The translations under genes and the position numbers were made by a program. Positions 42,965 through 50,905 of a DNA stretch of 64,000 nt are shown piece after piece. Source of the stretch: Bacillota bacterium (GTDB taxonomy: Bacteria > Bacillota > Clostridia > Christensenellales > SZUA-584); NCBI GenBank assembly GCA_023397655.1, contig JAEWTW010000019.1:1-64000 (forward strand), read 5' to 3'. Every line of letters starts with the position of its first letter. Position 1 is the stretch's first letter. The notes beneath the pieces were generated by a model that was not told the origin of the DNA, made no database searches, and saw nothing but the letters and a program-made list of their open reading frames with translations.

Positions 42965-43609
42965 ATGGCAGCGCAACTTATGCTCACTATGTCTGATGAA
43001 GAAAAAGCCGGTCTCGTGATGAACGACGACCCGGAGACAACTGAACAGCAAAAAAAGCCAGAGCCGCAGGGTGTATTTATCAAGCAGGAGAAAACGGATA
43101 AGCCTTACTGGTATGTTATCCACACCTATTCCGGATACGAGAACAAGGTGAAGATGAATCTGGAAAAGGCCATCCAGAACCGCAACTTCGAGGATGTCAT
43201 CCTGGAAGTCAAGGTGCCGATGGAAGAGAGCATCGAGGTTAAGAACGGCAAGAAAAAGCATGTGATGAAAAAACGCTATCCGGGTTATGTTATGGTCAAG
43301 ATGATACTTGACGACGAGACCTGGTATGTGGTGCGCAACACGCGCGGCGTCACCGGCTTTGTCGGCCCCGGCTCCAAACCTATCCCCCTCACGGACAAAG
43401 AAGTGCGGGCCATGGGCGTGGAGAACGTGCCTATCAAGCTCGATGTGGAAGTGGGCGAAAACGTGATGGTCACATCCGGTCCGCTCGAAAGCTTTGTCGG
43501 CGTTATCAGGGAAGTGCATCCGGAGAAGCAGAAAGTCAAAGTCGTCGTCTCGATGTTCGGGCGCGACACACTGGTCGATCTCGATTTCGTCCAGATCAAA
43601 CGTATATAA
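42965..43609 (+). CDS. nusG: Transcription elongation/antitermination factor NusG
   Basis: A 214-residue factor linking RNA polymerase with Rho or the ribosome. The NGN domain starts at PYWYVIHTYSGYENKV (about 47-62), with KKRYPGYVMVKM, and the KOW domain at ESFVGVIREVHPEKQKVKV. An acidic N-terminal extension of about 45 residues precedes the NGN domain. The AAGGAG is rather far (14 bases) from this ATG, so an internal start at M7 or M9 is possible. Confidence 0.94.
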   Translation: MAAQLMLTMSDEEKAGLVMNDDPETTEQQKKPEPQGVFIKQEKTDKPYWYVIHTYSGYENKVKMNLEKAIQNRNFEDVILEVKVPMEESIEVKNGKKKHVMKKRYPGYVMVKMILDDETWYVVRNTRGVTGFVGPGSKPIPLTDKEVRAMGVENVPIKLDVEVGENVMVTSGPLESFVGVIREVHPEKQKVKVVVSMFGRDTLVDLDFVQIKRI

Positions 43610-43634
43610 AGGAAGCCAAAAGCTTCTTTTCACA

Positions 43635-43726
43635 AGTGGGAGGAACAGCTAAAGGGCGCTTCACCTCGCCAAAGCAGCAAATTTCCGCTTGTACCACAAA
43701 TATCAGCATCTTAAGGAGGTGTAACC
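43635..43726 (+). promoter_or_regulatory. Leader of rplK with a candidate L1-binding motif
   Basis: AGTGGGAGG (43635-43643) and, 48 bases later, GTACCAC (43691-43697), followed by AAGGAGG. The same GTGGGAGG ... ACCAC pair recurs before rplA, suggesting the L1 autoregulatory site known from L11-L1 operons. A small GAAGC/GCTTC hairpin with T-run lies just upstream (43612-43630). Confidence 0.4.
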
Positions 43727-44152
43727 ATGGCTAAGAAAATTACCGGTTACGTGAAGCTGCAGATCAATGCAGGCAAGGCGACGCCGGCCCCGCCGGTTGG
43801 CCCGGCTCTGGGTCAGCATGGCGTCAACATCATGGGCTTCTGCAAGGAGTTCAATGAGAGAACCGCCAAGCAGGTGGGTTACGTGATCCCCGTCGTTATC
43901 ACGGTGTATGCGGACAGATCGTTCACATTCATCATGAAGACGCCGCCGGCTCCCGTCCTCATCAAGAAGGCGATCAGCATCGAGAGCGGCAGCGGTGAGC
44001 CCAACAAGAAAAAGGTTGGCAAGATCACCAAAGCGCAGCTCAAGGAGATTGCAGAAACCAAAATGCCTGACCTGAACGCCGCCAGCGTGGAAGCCGCGAT
44101 GAGCATGATCGCCGGAACTGCCAGAAGCATGGGCGTCGAAGTCATCGACTGA
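43727..44152 (+). CDS. rplK: 50S ribosomal protein L11
   Basis: A 141-residue ribosomal stalk-base protein that binds 23S rRNA and is the site of thiostrepton action. The N-terminal ITGYVKLQINAGKATPAPPVGPALGQHGVNIMGF and the C-terminal IAGTARSMGVEVID segments are canonical. AAGGAGGTG precedes the ATG. Confidence 0.98.
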   Translation: MAKKITGYVKLQINAGKATPAPPVGPALGQHGVNIMGFCKEFNERTAKQVGYVIPVVITVYADRSFTFIMKTPPAPVLIKKAISIESGSGEPNKKKVGKITKAQLKEIAETKMPDLNAASVEAAMSMIAGTARSMGVEVID

Positions 44153-44164
44153 AGCGCGAATTAG

Positions 44165-44203
44165 AGTGGGAGGCTTAAAACAAGCCGCACAACCACAAGG
44201 AGG
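44165..44203 (+). promoter_or_regulatory. Candidate L1-binding site before rplA
   Basis: AGTGGGAGG (44165-44173) followed by ACCAC (44192-44196) immediately before AAGGAGG; it resembles the motif in the rplK leader and overlaps the ribosome binding region. Confidence 0.4.
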
Positions 44204-44209
44204 AAGAGT

Positions 44210-44905
44210 ATGAAAAGAGGAAAAAAATACCGCGAGAGCGTAAAATCCTACGACAAGACGGTGCTTTATGATCCGGCGGAGGCGCTGCAGCTCTCCATCG
44301 ACACCGCGAAAGCCAACTTCGACGAAACCATCGAAGCATCCATCCGCCTGGGCGTTGACCCGCGCCATGCCGACCAGCAGGTCAGAGGCGCGCTGGTTCT
44401 CCCCCACGGCACCGGCAAGACGCAGCGCGTTTTGGTGTTTGCCAAGGGCGACAGCGCTAAGGAAGCCGAGGAAGCCGGCGCCGAGTACGTGGGCGGCGAC
44501 GAATTCGTCGACAAGATCAAAAACGAAAACTGGTTTGAGTTTGACGTTTGCGTGGCCACTCCCGACATGATGGGCGTCGTCGGCAAAATCGGCCGGGTTC
44601 TCGGCCCCAAGGGCCTGATGCCCAACCCGAAGTCCGGCACCGTCACCAAGGATGTCGGCAAAGCCATCGCCGAGATCAAAGCCGGTAAGGTGGAATACCG
44701 CGTGGACAAGACGGCCATCGTGCACGTCATCATCGGCAAGAAGAGCTTCGGCAAAGAGAAGCTGGGAGACAACCTCTCCGCGCTGATGGAAGCGCTGATC
44801 AAGGCCAAGCCGTCTGCGGCGAAGGGTACTTATCTGAAGAGCGTTGTCGTTTCTTCCACGATGGGCCCCGGTGTCAAGATCAACCCTGTCAGATTTATCA
44901 GCTAA
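44210..44905 (+). CDS. rplA: 50S ribosomal protein L1
   Basis: A 231-residue protein of the L1 stalk and probable translational repressor of its own operon. It carries MKRGKKYRESVKSYDK at the start, the MPNPKSGTVTKDV signature near 139-151, and SSTMGPGVKINP near the end. Length normal. Confidence 0.98.
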   Translation: MKRGKKYRESVKSYDKTVLYDPAEALQLSIDTAKANFDETIEASIRLGVDPRHADQQVRGALVLPHGTGKTQRVLVFAKGDSAKEAEEAGAEYVGGDEFVDKIKNENWFEFDVCVATPDMMGVVGKIGRVLGPKGLMPNPKSGTVTKDVGKAIAEIKAGKVEYRVDKTAIVHVIIGKKSFGKEKLGDNLSALMEALIKAKPSAAKGTYLKSVVVSSTMGPGVKINPVRFIS

Positions 44906-44959
44906 ACGGTTGACAAAACCGTCTTTCGCCTGATAATATAGTCCGGTAACTGAATATCA

Positions 44960-45020
44960 CTGCCCTGCCTAAGACAACAGGCGCGCCTTCGGCGCTTAAA
45001 ATCTGCCTGTCGAGGAGAGC
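44960..45020 (+). ncRNA. Ribosomal protein L10 leader
   Basis: CCTAAGACAACAGG and, after a GCGCC/GGCGC hairpin, CTTAAAATCTGCCTGTCGAGG are the conserved parts of the L10(L12)4-binding leader found before rplJ. Bound L10-L12 complex represses the operon. Confidence 0.75.
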
Positions 45021-45034
45021 CCAAACAAAGATAC

Positions 45035-45076
45035 AAACCCTTTTTTGTGCGCTTTCCCGTGCAGAAAAGGGTTTTT
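45035..45076 (+). terminator. Attenuator in the rplJL leader
   Basis: AAACCCTTTT (45035-45044) pairs with AAAAGGGTTT (45065-45074) and is followed by T bases, between the L10 leader and rplJ. Confidence 0.65.
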
Positions 45077-45118
45077 GGTTTTCGGCAAGAGTTTTAACCG
45101 AAAGAGGAGGTGAAACAT

Positions 45119-45649
45119 TTGGGAGAAAAAGCTATTGAGGTAAAAAAGCAAATCGTCCTTGAGATCAAGGAGAAGTTTGAAAAAGCTCAGGGCATCATTT
45201 TCTACGATTACAGAGGCCTCAACGTTGACGAAGTGACGCAGCTGAGAAATCAGTTCCGCGCTGCCGGTGTTGAATATCAGGTTATCAAGAACTCGATGCT
45301 CCGCCGTGCTGCCGATATGCTGGAGATCAAGGGTCTGGACGAGTCTCTGACCGGCCCCACCGCCGTCGCGTTCGGCTTCAGCGATCCGGTCGCCCCTGCC
45401 AAGGTGCTGACGGAGTTCGTCAAGAAGCTTAAAAAGCCGACCGAGATCAAGTCCGGTCTTTTGAACGGCAAGGTGATCACCGTTGCGGGCATACAGAGTC
45501 TGGCGGATCTGCCGTCCAGAGAGCAGTTGCTGGCACAGCTGGCTGGCACGCTGAACGCGCCGATTACCGGCTTCGCAAGAACGCTGTCCGGCATCATCAG
45601 CAAGCTGGGTTACGCGCTCAACGCAGTCAAAGAACAAAAAGAGGCTTAA
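45119..45649 (+). CDS. rplJ: 50S ribosomal protein L10
   Basis: A 176-residue protein anchoring L7/L12 dimers to the ribosome. KAIEVKKQIV at the front, the YDYRGLNVDEVTQLRNQFRAAGVEYQVIKNSM segment and the C-terminal helix are canonical. I use TTG 45119, eight bases after GGAGG; the GTG at 45110 is part of that site. Confidence 0.95.
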   Translation: MGEKAIEVKKQIVLEIKEKFEKAQGIIFYDYRGLNVDEVTQLRNQFRAAGVEYQVIKNSMLRRAADMLEIKGLDESLTGPTAVAFGFSDPVAPAKVLTEFVKKLKKPTEIKSGLLNGKVITVAGIQSLADLPSREQLLAQLAGTLNAPITGFARTLSGIISKLGYALNAVKEQKEA

Positions 45650-45695
45650 TAAGCCACACAAAAAATAAAAAACGAAAATTTGGAGGATAATAATC

Positions 45696-46070
45696 ATGAG
45701 CCATCAGGAAATTTTAGAAGCCATTGAGAAAATGAGCGTCCTTGAGCTGTCCGAGCTTATCAAGGCGATCGAAGACAGATTCGGCGTCTCCGCTGCCGCT
45801 CCCGTGGCTGTGGCCGCTGCCGGCCCCGCTGCCGCTGCTGCTGCCCCTGAAGAAGAGAAGACTGAGTTCGACGTGTCCCTGAAGGATGTCGGCCCCGAGA
45901 AGATCAAGGTCATCAAGGTCGTTCGCGAGCTGACCGGCCTTGGCCTCAAGGAAGCCAAAGACGTGGTTGACGGCGCTCCCAGCACCGTTAAAGAAGGCGT
46001 GCCGAAGGACGAAGCCGAATCCATCGTGGCGAAGCTCAAAGAAGTCGGCGCAACAGCTGAAATCAAATAA
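45696..46070 (+). CDS. rplL: 50S ribosomal protein L7/L12
   Basis: A 124-residue stalk protein that recruits translation factors. The N-terminal dimer domain, an Ala/Val/Pro hinge (about 36-52) and the C-terminal domain with KIKVIKVVRELTGLGLKEAKDVVDGAP are all standard. TTGGAGG precedes the ATG. Confidence 0.98.
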   Translation: MSHQEILEAIEKMSVLELSELIKAIEDRFGVSAAAPVAVAAAGPAAAAAAPEEEKTEFDVSLKDVGPEKIKVIKVVRELTGLGLKEAKDVVDGAPSTVKEGVPKDEAESIVAKLKEVGATAEIK

Positions 46071-46093
46071 TAATTCACCTGAGCAAAAACATA

Positions 46094-46128
46094 AACCTTC
46101 TGCAGCATCTGTTGCAGAAGGTTTTTTA
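46094..46128 (+). terminator. Terminator of the ribosomal operon
   Basis: AACCTTCTGCA (46094-46104), 8-base loop, TGCAGAAGGTT (46113-46123), then TTTTATT. Confidence 0.9.
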
Positions 46129-46146
46129 TTGCCGTCCGACACCCGG

Positions 46147-46183
46147 TTGATGGCTCAGCTTATTCATGATAGTATATACTATC
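46147..46183 (+). promoter_or_regulatory. Promoter and palindromic operator of the GNAT-ogt operon
   Basis: TTGATG (46147-46152), 17 bases, TAGTAT (46170-46175). A perfect 16-base palindrome GATAGTATATACTATC (46168-46183) covers the -10, so a dimeric repressor bound there would block the polymerase. Confidence 0.5.
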
Positions 46184-46207
46184 GCTCAATAAAAGGGGTG
46201 TTATGAT

Positions 46208-46801
46208 ATGGATTTGACAGTTCATGCACTGGACCCGTCACGCCTGCCGCATTTTATGGATCTATTTGATTACCGTGCTTTCAGCGATAATCCTGACTGG
46301 GCGGGTTGTTATTGCGTTTTCAACTACTTCGGCGATAGTGATGATAGTTGGGAAAGCCGTACTGCAGCCGAAAACCGCGCAACAGCTGCCGATATGATCA
46401 GCAAAGGAACGATGAACGGGTATCTGGCTTATGACGGCGATCAGCCCATCGGTTGGTGCAACGCCGGTGCCAAAGAAGCCTACAAGCGTTTTGATGGCTT
46501 GTTCCCCTCCCCTGACAACAGCATCCGGATCTGCGCGGTGACCTGTTTTGTGATCACGCCGGAATACCGCCGCATGGGCGTTGCGCGGGCACTGCTGGAC
46601 TACGCGGCCATTGATCTGGCGGCTCAAGGTTTTGATATCTTCGAGGCCTACCCATCCCTTTCGGCTGAGTCCTGCGCGGCGCACTATCACGGATATCCGG
46701 CCATGTACAAAGCGGCTGGATTCGCAGAGCACATGATACAGGATAACTTCGCCTGTATGCGCAAGCAGCTTAAGGAGGTTCAAAATGTCTCCACAGAATA
46801 A
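46208..46801 (+). CDS. GNAT-family N-acetyltransferase
   Basis: A 197-residue acetyltransferase. The acetyl-CoA segment CFVITPEYRRMGVARALLDYAA lies near 111-132. The N-terminal part is unusual (DWAGCYCVFNYFGD near 31-44) and matches GNAT proteins found beside Ogt genes. The substrate is unknown. It overlaps the methyltransferase gene by 17 bases. Confidence 0.8.
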   Translation: MDLTVHALDPSRLPHFMDLFDYRAFSDNPDWAGCYCVFNYFGDSDDSWESRTAAENRATAADMISKGTMNGYLAYDGDQPIGWCNAGAKEAYKRFDGLFPSPDNSIRICAVTCFVITPEYRRMGVARALLDYAAIDLAAQGFDIFEAYPSLSAESCAAHYHGYPAMYKAAGFAEHMIQDNFACMRKQLKEVQNVSTE

Positions 46802-47267
46802 AACAGCCTGCCATGCAGAGTCACCATTCGGTGTCGTCACCGCGCTTTATGATGACGGCGTCATCCGCCGCGTGCTGTTTCCGGACGAAATGCCGGGCTT
46901 AGGATACATCACCGATGATTCTCTCCCCTTCGCCGCACAAATGGCGGAGTACTTTGCCGGAAAACGGCACTCGTTCGATCTGCCGCTGTTTTTGCCCGGA
47001 ACGCCGTTCCGTCAGGCCGTATATCAGACCACGCTGCGCATCCCCTACGGCGCGACGGCCACCTACGGCGAGCTGGCAATGGCTGCGGGGTTCCCGCTCG
47101 CGATGCGCGCCGTAGGCACTTCAATGAAGCTAAACCCGCTGCCCATACTCGTCCCCTGCCACCGCGTCGTCCATAAGGCGTCCGGCTGCGCGGCATACGG
47201 CGGCGGCCTGGACATCAAAAACTTCCTTCTCGAGCTGGAAGCGCGCAACGCGGATAAACGGCAGTAG
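46785..47267 (+). CDS. ogt: Methylated-DNA-[protein]-cysteine S-methyltransferase
   Basis: A 160-residue suicide DNA repair protein that takes methyl groups from O6-methylguanine. The active C125 lies in PCHRVV. The arginine finger is R108 in MRAVG. The helix-turn-helix TATYGELAMAAGFP and C-terminal GGLDIKNFLLELE are typical. It lies in one operon with the GNAT gene. Confidence 0.93.
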   Translation: MSPQNKTACHAESPFGVVTALYDDGVIRRVLFPDEMPGLGYITDDSLPFAAQMAEYFAGKRHSFDLPLFLPGTPFRQAVYQTTLRIPYGATATYGELAMAAGFPLAMRAVGTSMKLNPLPILVPCHRVVHKASGCAAYGGGLDIKNFLLELEARNADKRQ

Positions 47268-47307
47268 GTCCATCCGACTTAAAACTTCACATTGGCTAAC
47301 TTTTTTG

Positions 47308-47336
47308 TTGCTTTATCCCTGCCCCGATGATAGAAT
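47308..47336 (+). promoter_or_regulatory. Sigma-A promoter of the ZIP transporter gene
   Basis: TTGCTT (47308-47313), 17 bases, TAGAAT (47331-47336), about 33 bases before the ATG and its GGGGGG site. Confidence 0.6.
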
Positions 47337-47369
47337 GACCGTGTATTTTTTGGGGGGCGGGCTTTTTTT

Positions 47370-48215
47370 ATGCTTAGTTTCAACTTCCATACTGTGCTTA
47401 TGGCGTTCGGCCTGACGCTTTTCGCAGGGCTTTCCACCGGCATCGGCAGCCTCATCGCTCTGCTGGCCAAGCGGACGAACACCCGTTTCTTATCGGTAGT
47501 GCTCGGCTTCTCCGCGGGCGTGATGATATACGTGTCCATGATCGAAATATTCGCCGAATCCAACCGTCTGCTGACGGATACGCTGGGCAGCCCCAGCGGC
47601 ACCTGGGTGACGGTGGCGGGGTTCTTCGGCGGCATACTGCTGATCGCGCTGATCGACAAGCTGGTACCCGCGGTGGACAACCCGCACGAAATGCGTAAAG
47701 TGGAGTGCATGTCCGGAACCGCTGTCGAGCTCTGCGAGGTGCAGAACTGCCCGCAGCATCAGGGTAAGCTGATGCGTCTCGGCATCTTCACCGCTCTCGC
47801 CATCGGCATACACAACTTCCCCGAAGGCATCGCGACCTTCGTCTCCGGCTTGAAAGAGCCGTCGCTCGGCATCACGATTGCTGTCGCCATCGCCATCCAC
47901 AACATACCGGAAGGCATTGCTGTCTCCGTACCGATTTACTACGCCACCGGCAGCCATCGCAAGGCATTCCGCTGGTCTCTGCTGTCCGGCCTGTCCGAGC
48001 CGCTGGGCGCGCTCGTGGCCTATCTGATACTGATGCCCTTCATGTCGGATGTGGTATTCGGCATCATTTTCGCCTGCGTTGCCGGCATCATGGTGTTCAT
48101 CTCTTTGGACGAAATACTTCCCACCGCACGCGCCTACGGGGAGCCGCACCTGTCGATATACGGTATGGTGGCCGGTATGGCAGTCATGGCGGTCAGCCTG
48201 CTGCTGTTCATGTAA
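47370..48215 (+). CDS. zupT: ZIP-family metal transporter (ZupT-like)
   Basis: A 281-residue membrane protein with about eight helices that imports zinc and related divalent metals. The metal path is marked by HNFPEG (148-153) and HNIPEG (177-182). The loop at 104-132 holds several Cys and His residues (VECMSGTAVELCEVQNCPQHQ) and may bind metal on the cytosolic side, a feature not present in E. coli ZupT. Confidence 0.9.
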   Translation: MLSFNFHTVLMAFGLTLFAGLSTGIGSLIALLAKRTNTRFLSVVLGFSAGVMIYVSMIEIFAESNRLLTDTLGSPSGTWVTVAGFFGGILLIALIDKLVPAVDNPHEMRKVECMSGTAVELCEVQNCPQHQGKLMRLGIFTALAIGIHNFPEGIATFVSGLKEPSLGITIAVAIAIHNIPEGIAVSVPIYYATGSHRKAFRWSLLSGLSEPLGALVAYLILMPFMSDVVFGIIFACVAGIMVFISLDEILPTARAYGEPHLSIYGMVAGMAVMAVSLLLFM

Positions 48216-48339
48216 GACCCCCCTCACCGACCGTCATCATCTCACGGCATTCACAGCCGTCCTGTTTTGTTTGCTCCCGTTATACACATCTCTTTTTCCT
48301 GACCATAGCTACCAAATTTAAATCAGGTATTTTTTGCTG

Positions 48340-48366
48340 TAAATAATTTTCGGTTTGTGCCGATAT
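48340..48366 (+). promoter_or_regulatory. Sigma-D (sigma-28) promoter of the pilus-like operon
   Basis: TAAA (48340-48343), exactly 15 bases, GCCGATAT (48359-48366): the consensus for the motility sigma factor sigma-D of Gram-positives. The leader that follows holds two hairpins, GCCAGG/CCTGGC (48378-48402) and CAGAA/TTCTG (48407-48420). No sigma-A promoter of similar quality is visible. Confidence 0.75.
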
Positions 48367-48439
48367 ATAAGATGTATGCCAGGTGAATTGCACGTGCCTG
48401 GCGTAACAGAATGGATTCTGACGAAAGAGGCAAGATGCT

Positions 48440-49516
48440 ATGCCGTGCAGCGTTTTAGACAGCCTGCTGGATATATCCAAGCAGCACCATGCAACAGATA
48501 TGCATATTTGTGTCGGCTCCTACCCGCTGATGCGTGTGAACGCGAAGCTGGAGGTGATTCCCGGCACTTCGGTATTTTCCGCGGAGGAAGTGGCCGGCAT
48601 CGTCGGTTCCTGTCTTGACCCTGTGAAGATGGACCGGCTGACGCGCAACAAAGTTGTAGACTTTTCCTATTCCCGCAGCGGCTTTGGCCGCTTTCGGTGC
48701 AATATCTATAAACAGCGCGGCACGTACGCCATCGCGGTGCGCATGCTGCCGCTCACTATACCGGAATTTTCGGAGTTGGGGCTTCCGGATACCGTTCTTC
48801 AGTTTACGAAAAAAACGACCGGCCTTGTGCTGCTGACCGGCGCGACCGGCTGCGGCAAGTCCACCACGCTCGCCAGCCTGCTGGACATCATCAACAAGGA
48901 TTATAACTACCATATACTCACCATTGAGGATCCGGTGGAATATCTGCACAGCCATGGCCAGAGCCTCGTCACACAGCGCGAAATCGGCGAGGATGCATCC
49001 TCGTTTGCGTCGGCGCTGCGTTCGGCGCTGCGGCAGGACCCGGACGTCATCATGGTGGGCGAAATGCGCGATCAAGAGACCATTGCGATCGCGTTGTCGG
49101 CGGCGGAAACGGGGCATCTGGTGTTCTCCACGCTGCACACCATCGGCTCCGTCAAGACCATAGACCGCATACTGGACTCTTTCCCCACCGACCAGCAGAA
49201 CCAGATTCGCAGCCAGCTGGCCACGGTGCTTCAGGGCACCATATCTCAGGTGCTGCTGCCCCGCAAGAATGGCGACGGGCTGACAGCCGCCTGCGAGGTG
49301 ATGGTGGTGACGCCCGCGGTGCGCAATCTGATCCGTGAGGGCAAGCATTACCAGATCGGCAATATCATACAGACGGGCAAGGATCAGGGCATGTGCTCGC
49401 TGGAGCGCAATCTTGCCGAGTTGGCCGCACAGAACATTGTGGACGAGAAAACGGCGCGTATTAAAGCGCAGGATGTGAAGCTTTTTGAGCAGTATCTTGC
49501 GCTTGCCAAACGATAA
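48440..49516 (+). CDS. PilT-family type IV pilus ATPase
   Basis: A 358-residue hexameric secretion ATPase. Walker A is GATGCGKS (134-141), the Asp box IEDPVEYLH (162-170), Walker B DPDVIMVGE (200-208) and the His box GHLVFSTLHT (225-234). AVRNLIRE (293-300) is close to the AIRNLIRE signature of PilT, so the protein is of the retraction type rather than an extension PilB, and it lacks the PilB N-domain. GAAAGAGGC precedes the ATG. First gene of a six-gene operon. Confidence 0.9.
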   Translation: MPCSVLDSLLDISKQHHATDMHICVGSYPLMRVNAKLEVIPGTSVFSAEEVAGIVGSCLDPVKMDRLTRNKVVDFSYSRSGFGRFRCNIYKQRGTYAIAVRMLPLTIPEFSELGLPDTVLQFTKKTTGLVLLTGATGCGKSTTLASLLDIINKDYNYHILTIEDPVEYLHSHGQSLVTQREIGEDASSFASALRSALRQDPDVIMVGEMRDQETIAIALSAAETGHLVFSTLHTIGSVKTIDRILDSFPTDQQNQIRSQLATVLQGTISQVLLPRKNGDGLTAACEVMVVTPAVRNLIREGKHYQIGNIIQTGKDQGMCSLERNLAELAAQNIVDEKTARIKAQDVKLFEQYLALAKR

Positions 49517-49528
49517 AGGAGTTCATTC

Positions 49529-50578
49529 ATGAGACAAGCCCATGAGCTTTCCAGCGCGGACCTGTCGTCACTGTCGCGGCAGCTCGCGCTGGTTGTCGAT
49601 TCGGACCTGTCGCTGCAGGAAGGCATCGATCTGATCCAGCAGCAGACCAAAACACGCGCAGCCCAGCTGATGCTGCGGCGCGTGCAAAACCGGGTTATCG
49701 AAGGTCTGGCGCTGTCTGAGGCATTTGCCGAGGAGCAGGGCTTGCTGCCTGTGTTCTATATACAGATGCTGAAAATGGGCGAGCAGAGCGGCAATCTGGT
49801 GCGCGTGCTTACACGCGTGGCCGATTCCTATGAGAAGGACGCCAAGATATCCGCCAAGGTGATGTCGGCAGTCACATACCCCATCATATTGACCGTGCTG
49901 ATGCTGTGCGTCATCGTGCTGCTGCTGACCGAGGTGCTGCCCATGTTCGACGATGTGCTTGCCTCCCTCGGCGGCGAGATGCCGGGCATCACGCGTGTGC
50001 TGATGGGTATCGGTGCCTTCATCGGCGATTACTTCTATATACTGCTGGCGGTGATTGCCGCCGCGGTACTGGCAGTCGTGATCATGCGCCAGAGCGAGCA
50101 GGGGCGCGAGCTGCTTGACGCGTTCAAGCTGAAGCTGCCGATTCGCCGGGGCATCACACGCAACATCTGCGGCGTGCGCTTCGCCCGCAATTTGGCCATG
50201 CTGCTGCGCAGCGGCATCGCTATTGCCACCAGCGTCCGCATGACCGCCGCCATCGTGATGAACGCGCGTATCGAAGCACAGATATTGAAGGCGGCAGAGC
50301 GCATTGAGAAGGGCGAAACGCTGCGCGAGGCGCTGCAGTCACTGGGGCTGTTCCCCGGCCTGCTGCTGCGCATATTGTCTGTCGCGGAGAACACCGGCCA
50401 TACGGATGACATGCTGGACCGGGCGGCGGATGTGCTGGAAGAGGAGCTGGACGAACGGCTGACGAAGCTGACGACCGTGCTGGAACCGGCACTGATCATC
50501 GTGTTGTCCGTCATCATCGGCGTCGTGCTGGTATCCGTCATACTGCCTGTCGCCCGCATTATGAACACGGTGGGATGA
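49529..50578 (+). CDS. PilC/GspF-family inner-membrane platform protein
   Basis: A 349-residue protein with two T2SSF domains (about 12-135 and 215-340), each followed by membrane helices (about 115-140, 165-185, 320-345). It is the platform through which the ATPase moves pilins. Domain one shows LALVVDSDLSLQEGIDLIQQQ and the GEQSGNLVRVL motif; domain two shows AENTGHTDDML. AAAGGAG precedes the ATG, 13 bases after the pilT stop. Confidence 0.88.
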   Translation: MRQAHELSSADLSSLSRQLALVVDSDLSLQEGIDLIQQQTKTRAAQLMLRRVQNRVIEGLALSEAFAEEQGLLPVFYIQMLKMGEQSGNLVRVLTRVADSYEKDAKISAKVMSAVTYPIILTVLMLCVIVLLLTEVLPMFDDVLASLGGEMPGITRVLMGIGAFIGDYFYILLAVIAAAVLAVVIMRQSEQGRELLDAFKLKLPIRRGITRNICGVRFARNLAMLLRSGIAIATSVRMTAAIVMNARIEAQILKAAERIEKGETLREALQSLGLFPGLLLRILSVAENTGHTDDMLDRAADVLEEELDERLTKLTTVLEPALIIVLSVIIGVVLVSVILPVARIMNTVG

Positions 50579-50581
50579 GCC

Positions 50582-50905
50582 ATGAAGAAGATGAGCCTGT
50601 CCTTCGTTTCCATGCTGGTCTGCCTGGCGATCATGGCCGCATTGGCACTGCTCGTCGTAATCAATGTCAAGGAATACGGCAGCAGCTATAACGAAAGAAG
50701 ACTCGATGAAATACGCGATACGGTGATCAGCAGCGTATCCCAGTGTTATGCGCTGGAGGGCGCTTACCCGCCCGATCTAAAGTATCTGGAGGACAACTAC
50801 GGCCTGATCATGGACAAAAGCCGTTATATCTATCACTACGAGATGTTCGCATCCAACATCTTCCCGGATGTGAAGGTTCTCTACCTGAGAGAGACGGGTG
50901 ACTGA
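50582..50905 (+). CDS. Small pilin-like protein
   Basis: A 107-residue protein with an N-terminal hydrophobic helix (about 5-28) and a short soluble part. The CYALEGAYPPDLKYLEDNYGL segment resembles the region after the first helix of pilins. The prepilin peptidase signature GFxxxE is absent, so it may be unprocessed. It starts three bases after the PilC stop. Confidence 0.65.
   Translation: MKKMSLSFVSMLVCLAIMAALALLVVINVKEYGSSYNERRLDEIRDTVISSVSQCYALEGAYPPDLKYLEDNYGLIMDKSRYIYHYEMFASNIFPDVKVLYLRETGD

Noticed and set aside
45110..45118. GTG start for rplJ at 45110
   Set aside because: The GTG is part of the GGAGGTG ribosome binding site; TTG at 45119 has proper spacing and a normal L10 N-terminus.
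48367..48439. Cyclic di-GMP riboswitch (GEMM-I or class II) in the pilus operon leader
   Set aside because: The two hairpins are real, but the conserved core motifs of either class are not present.
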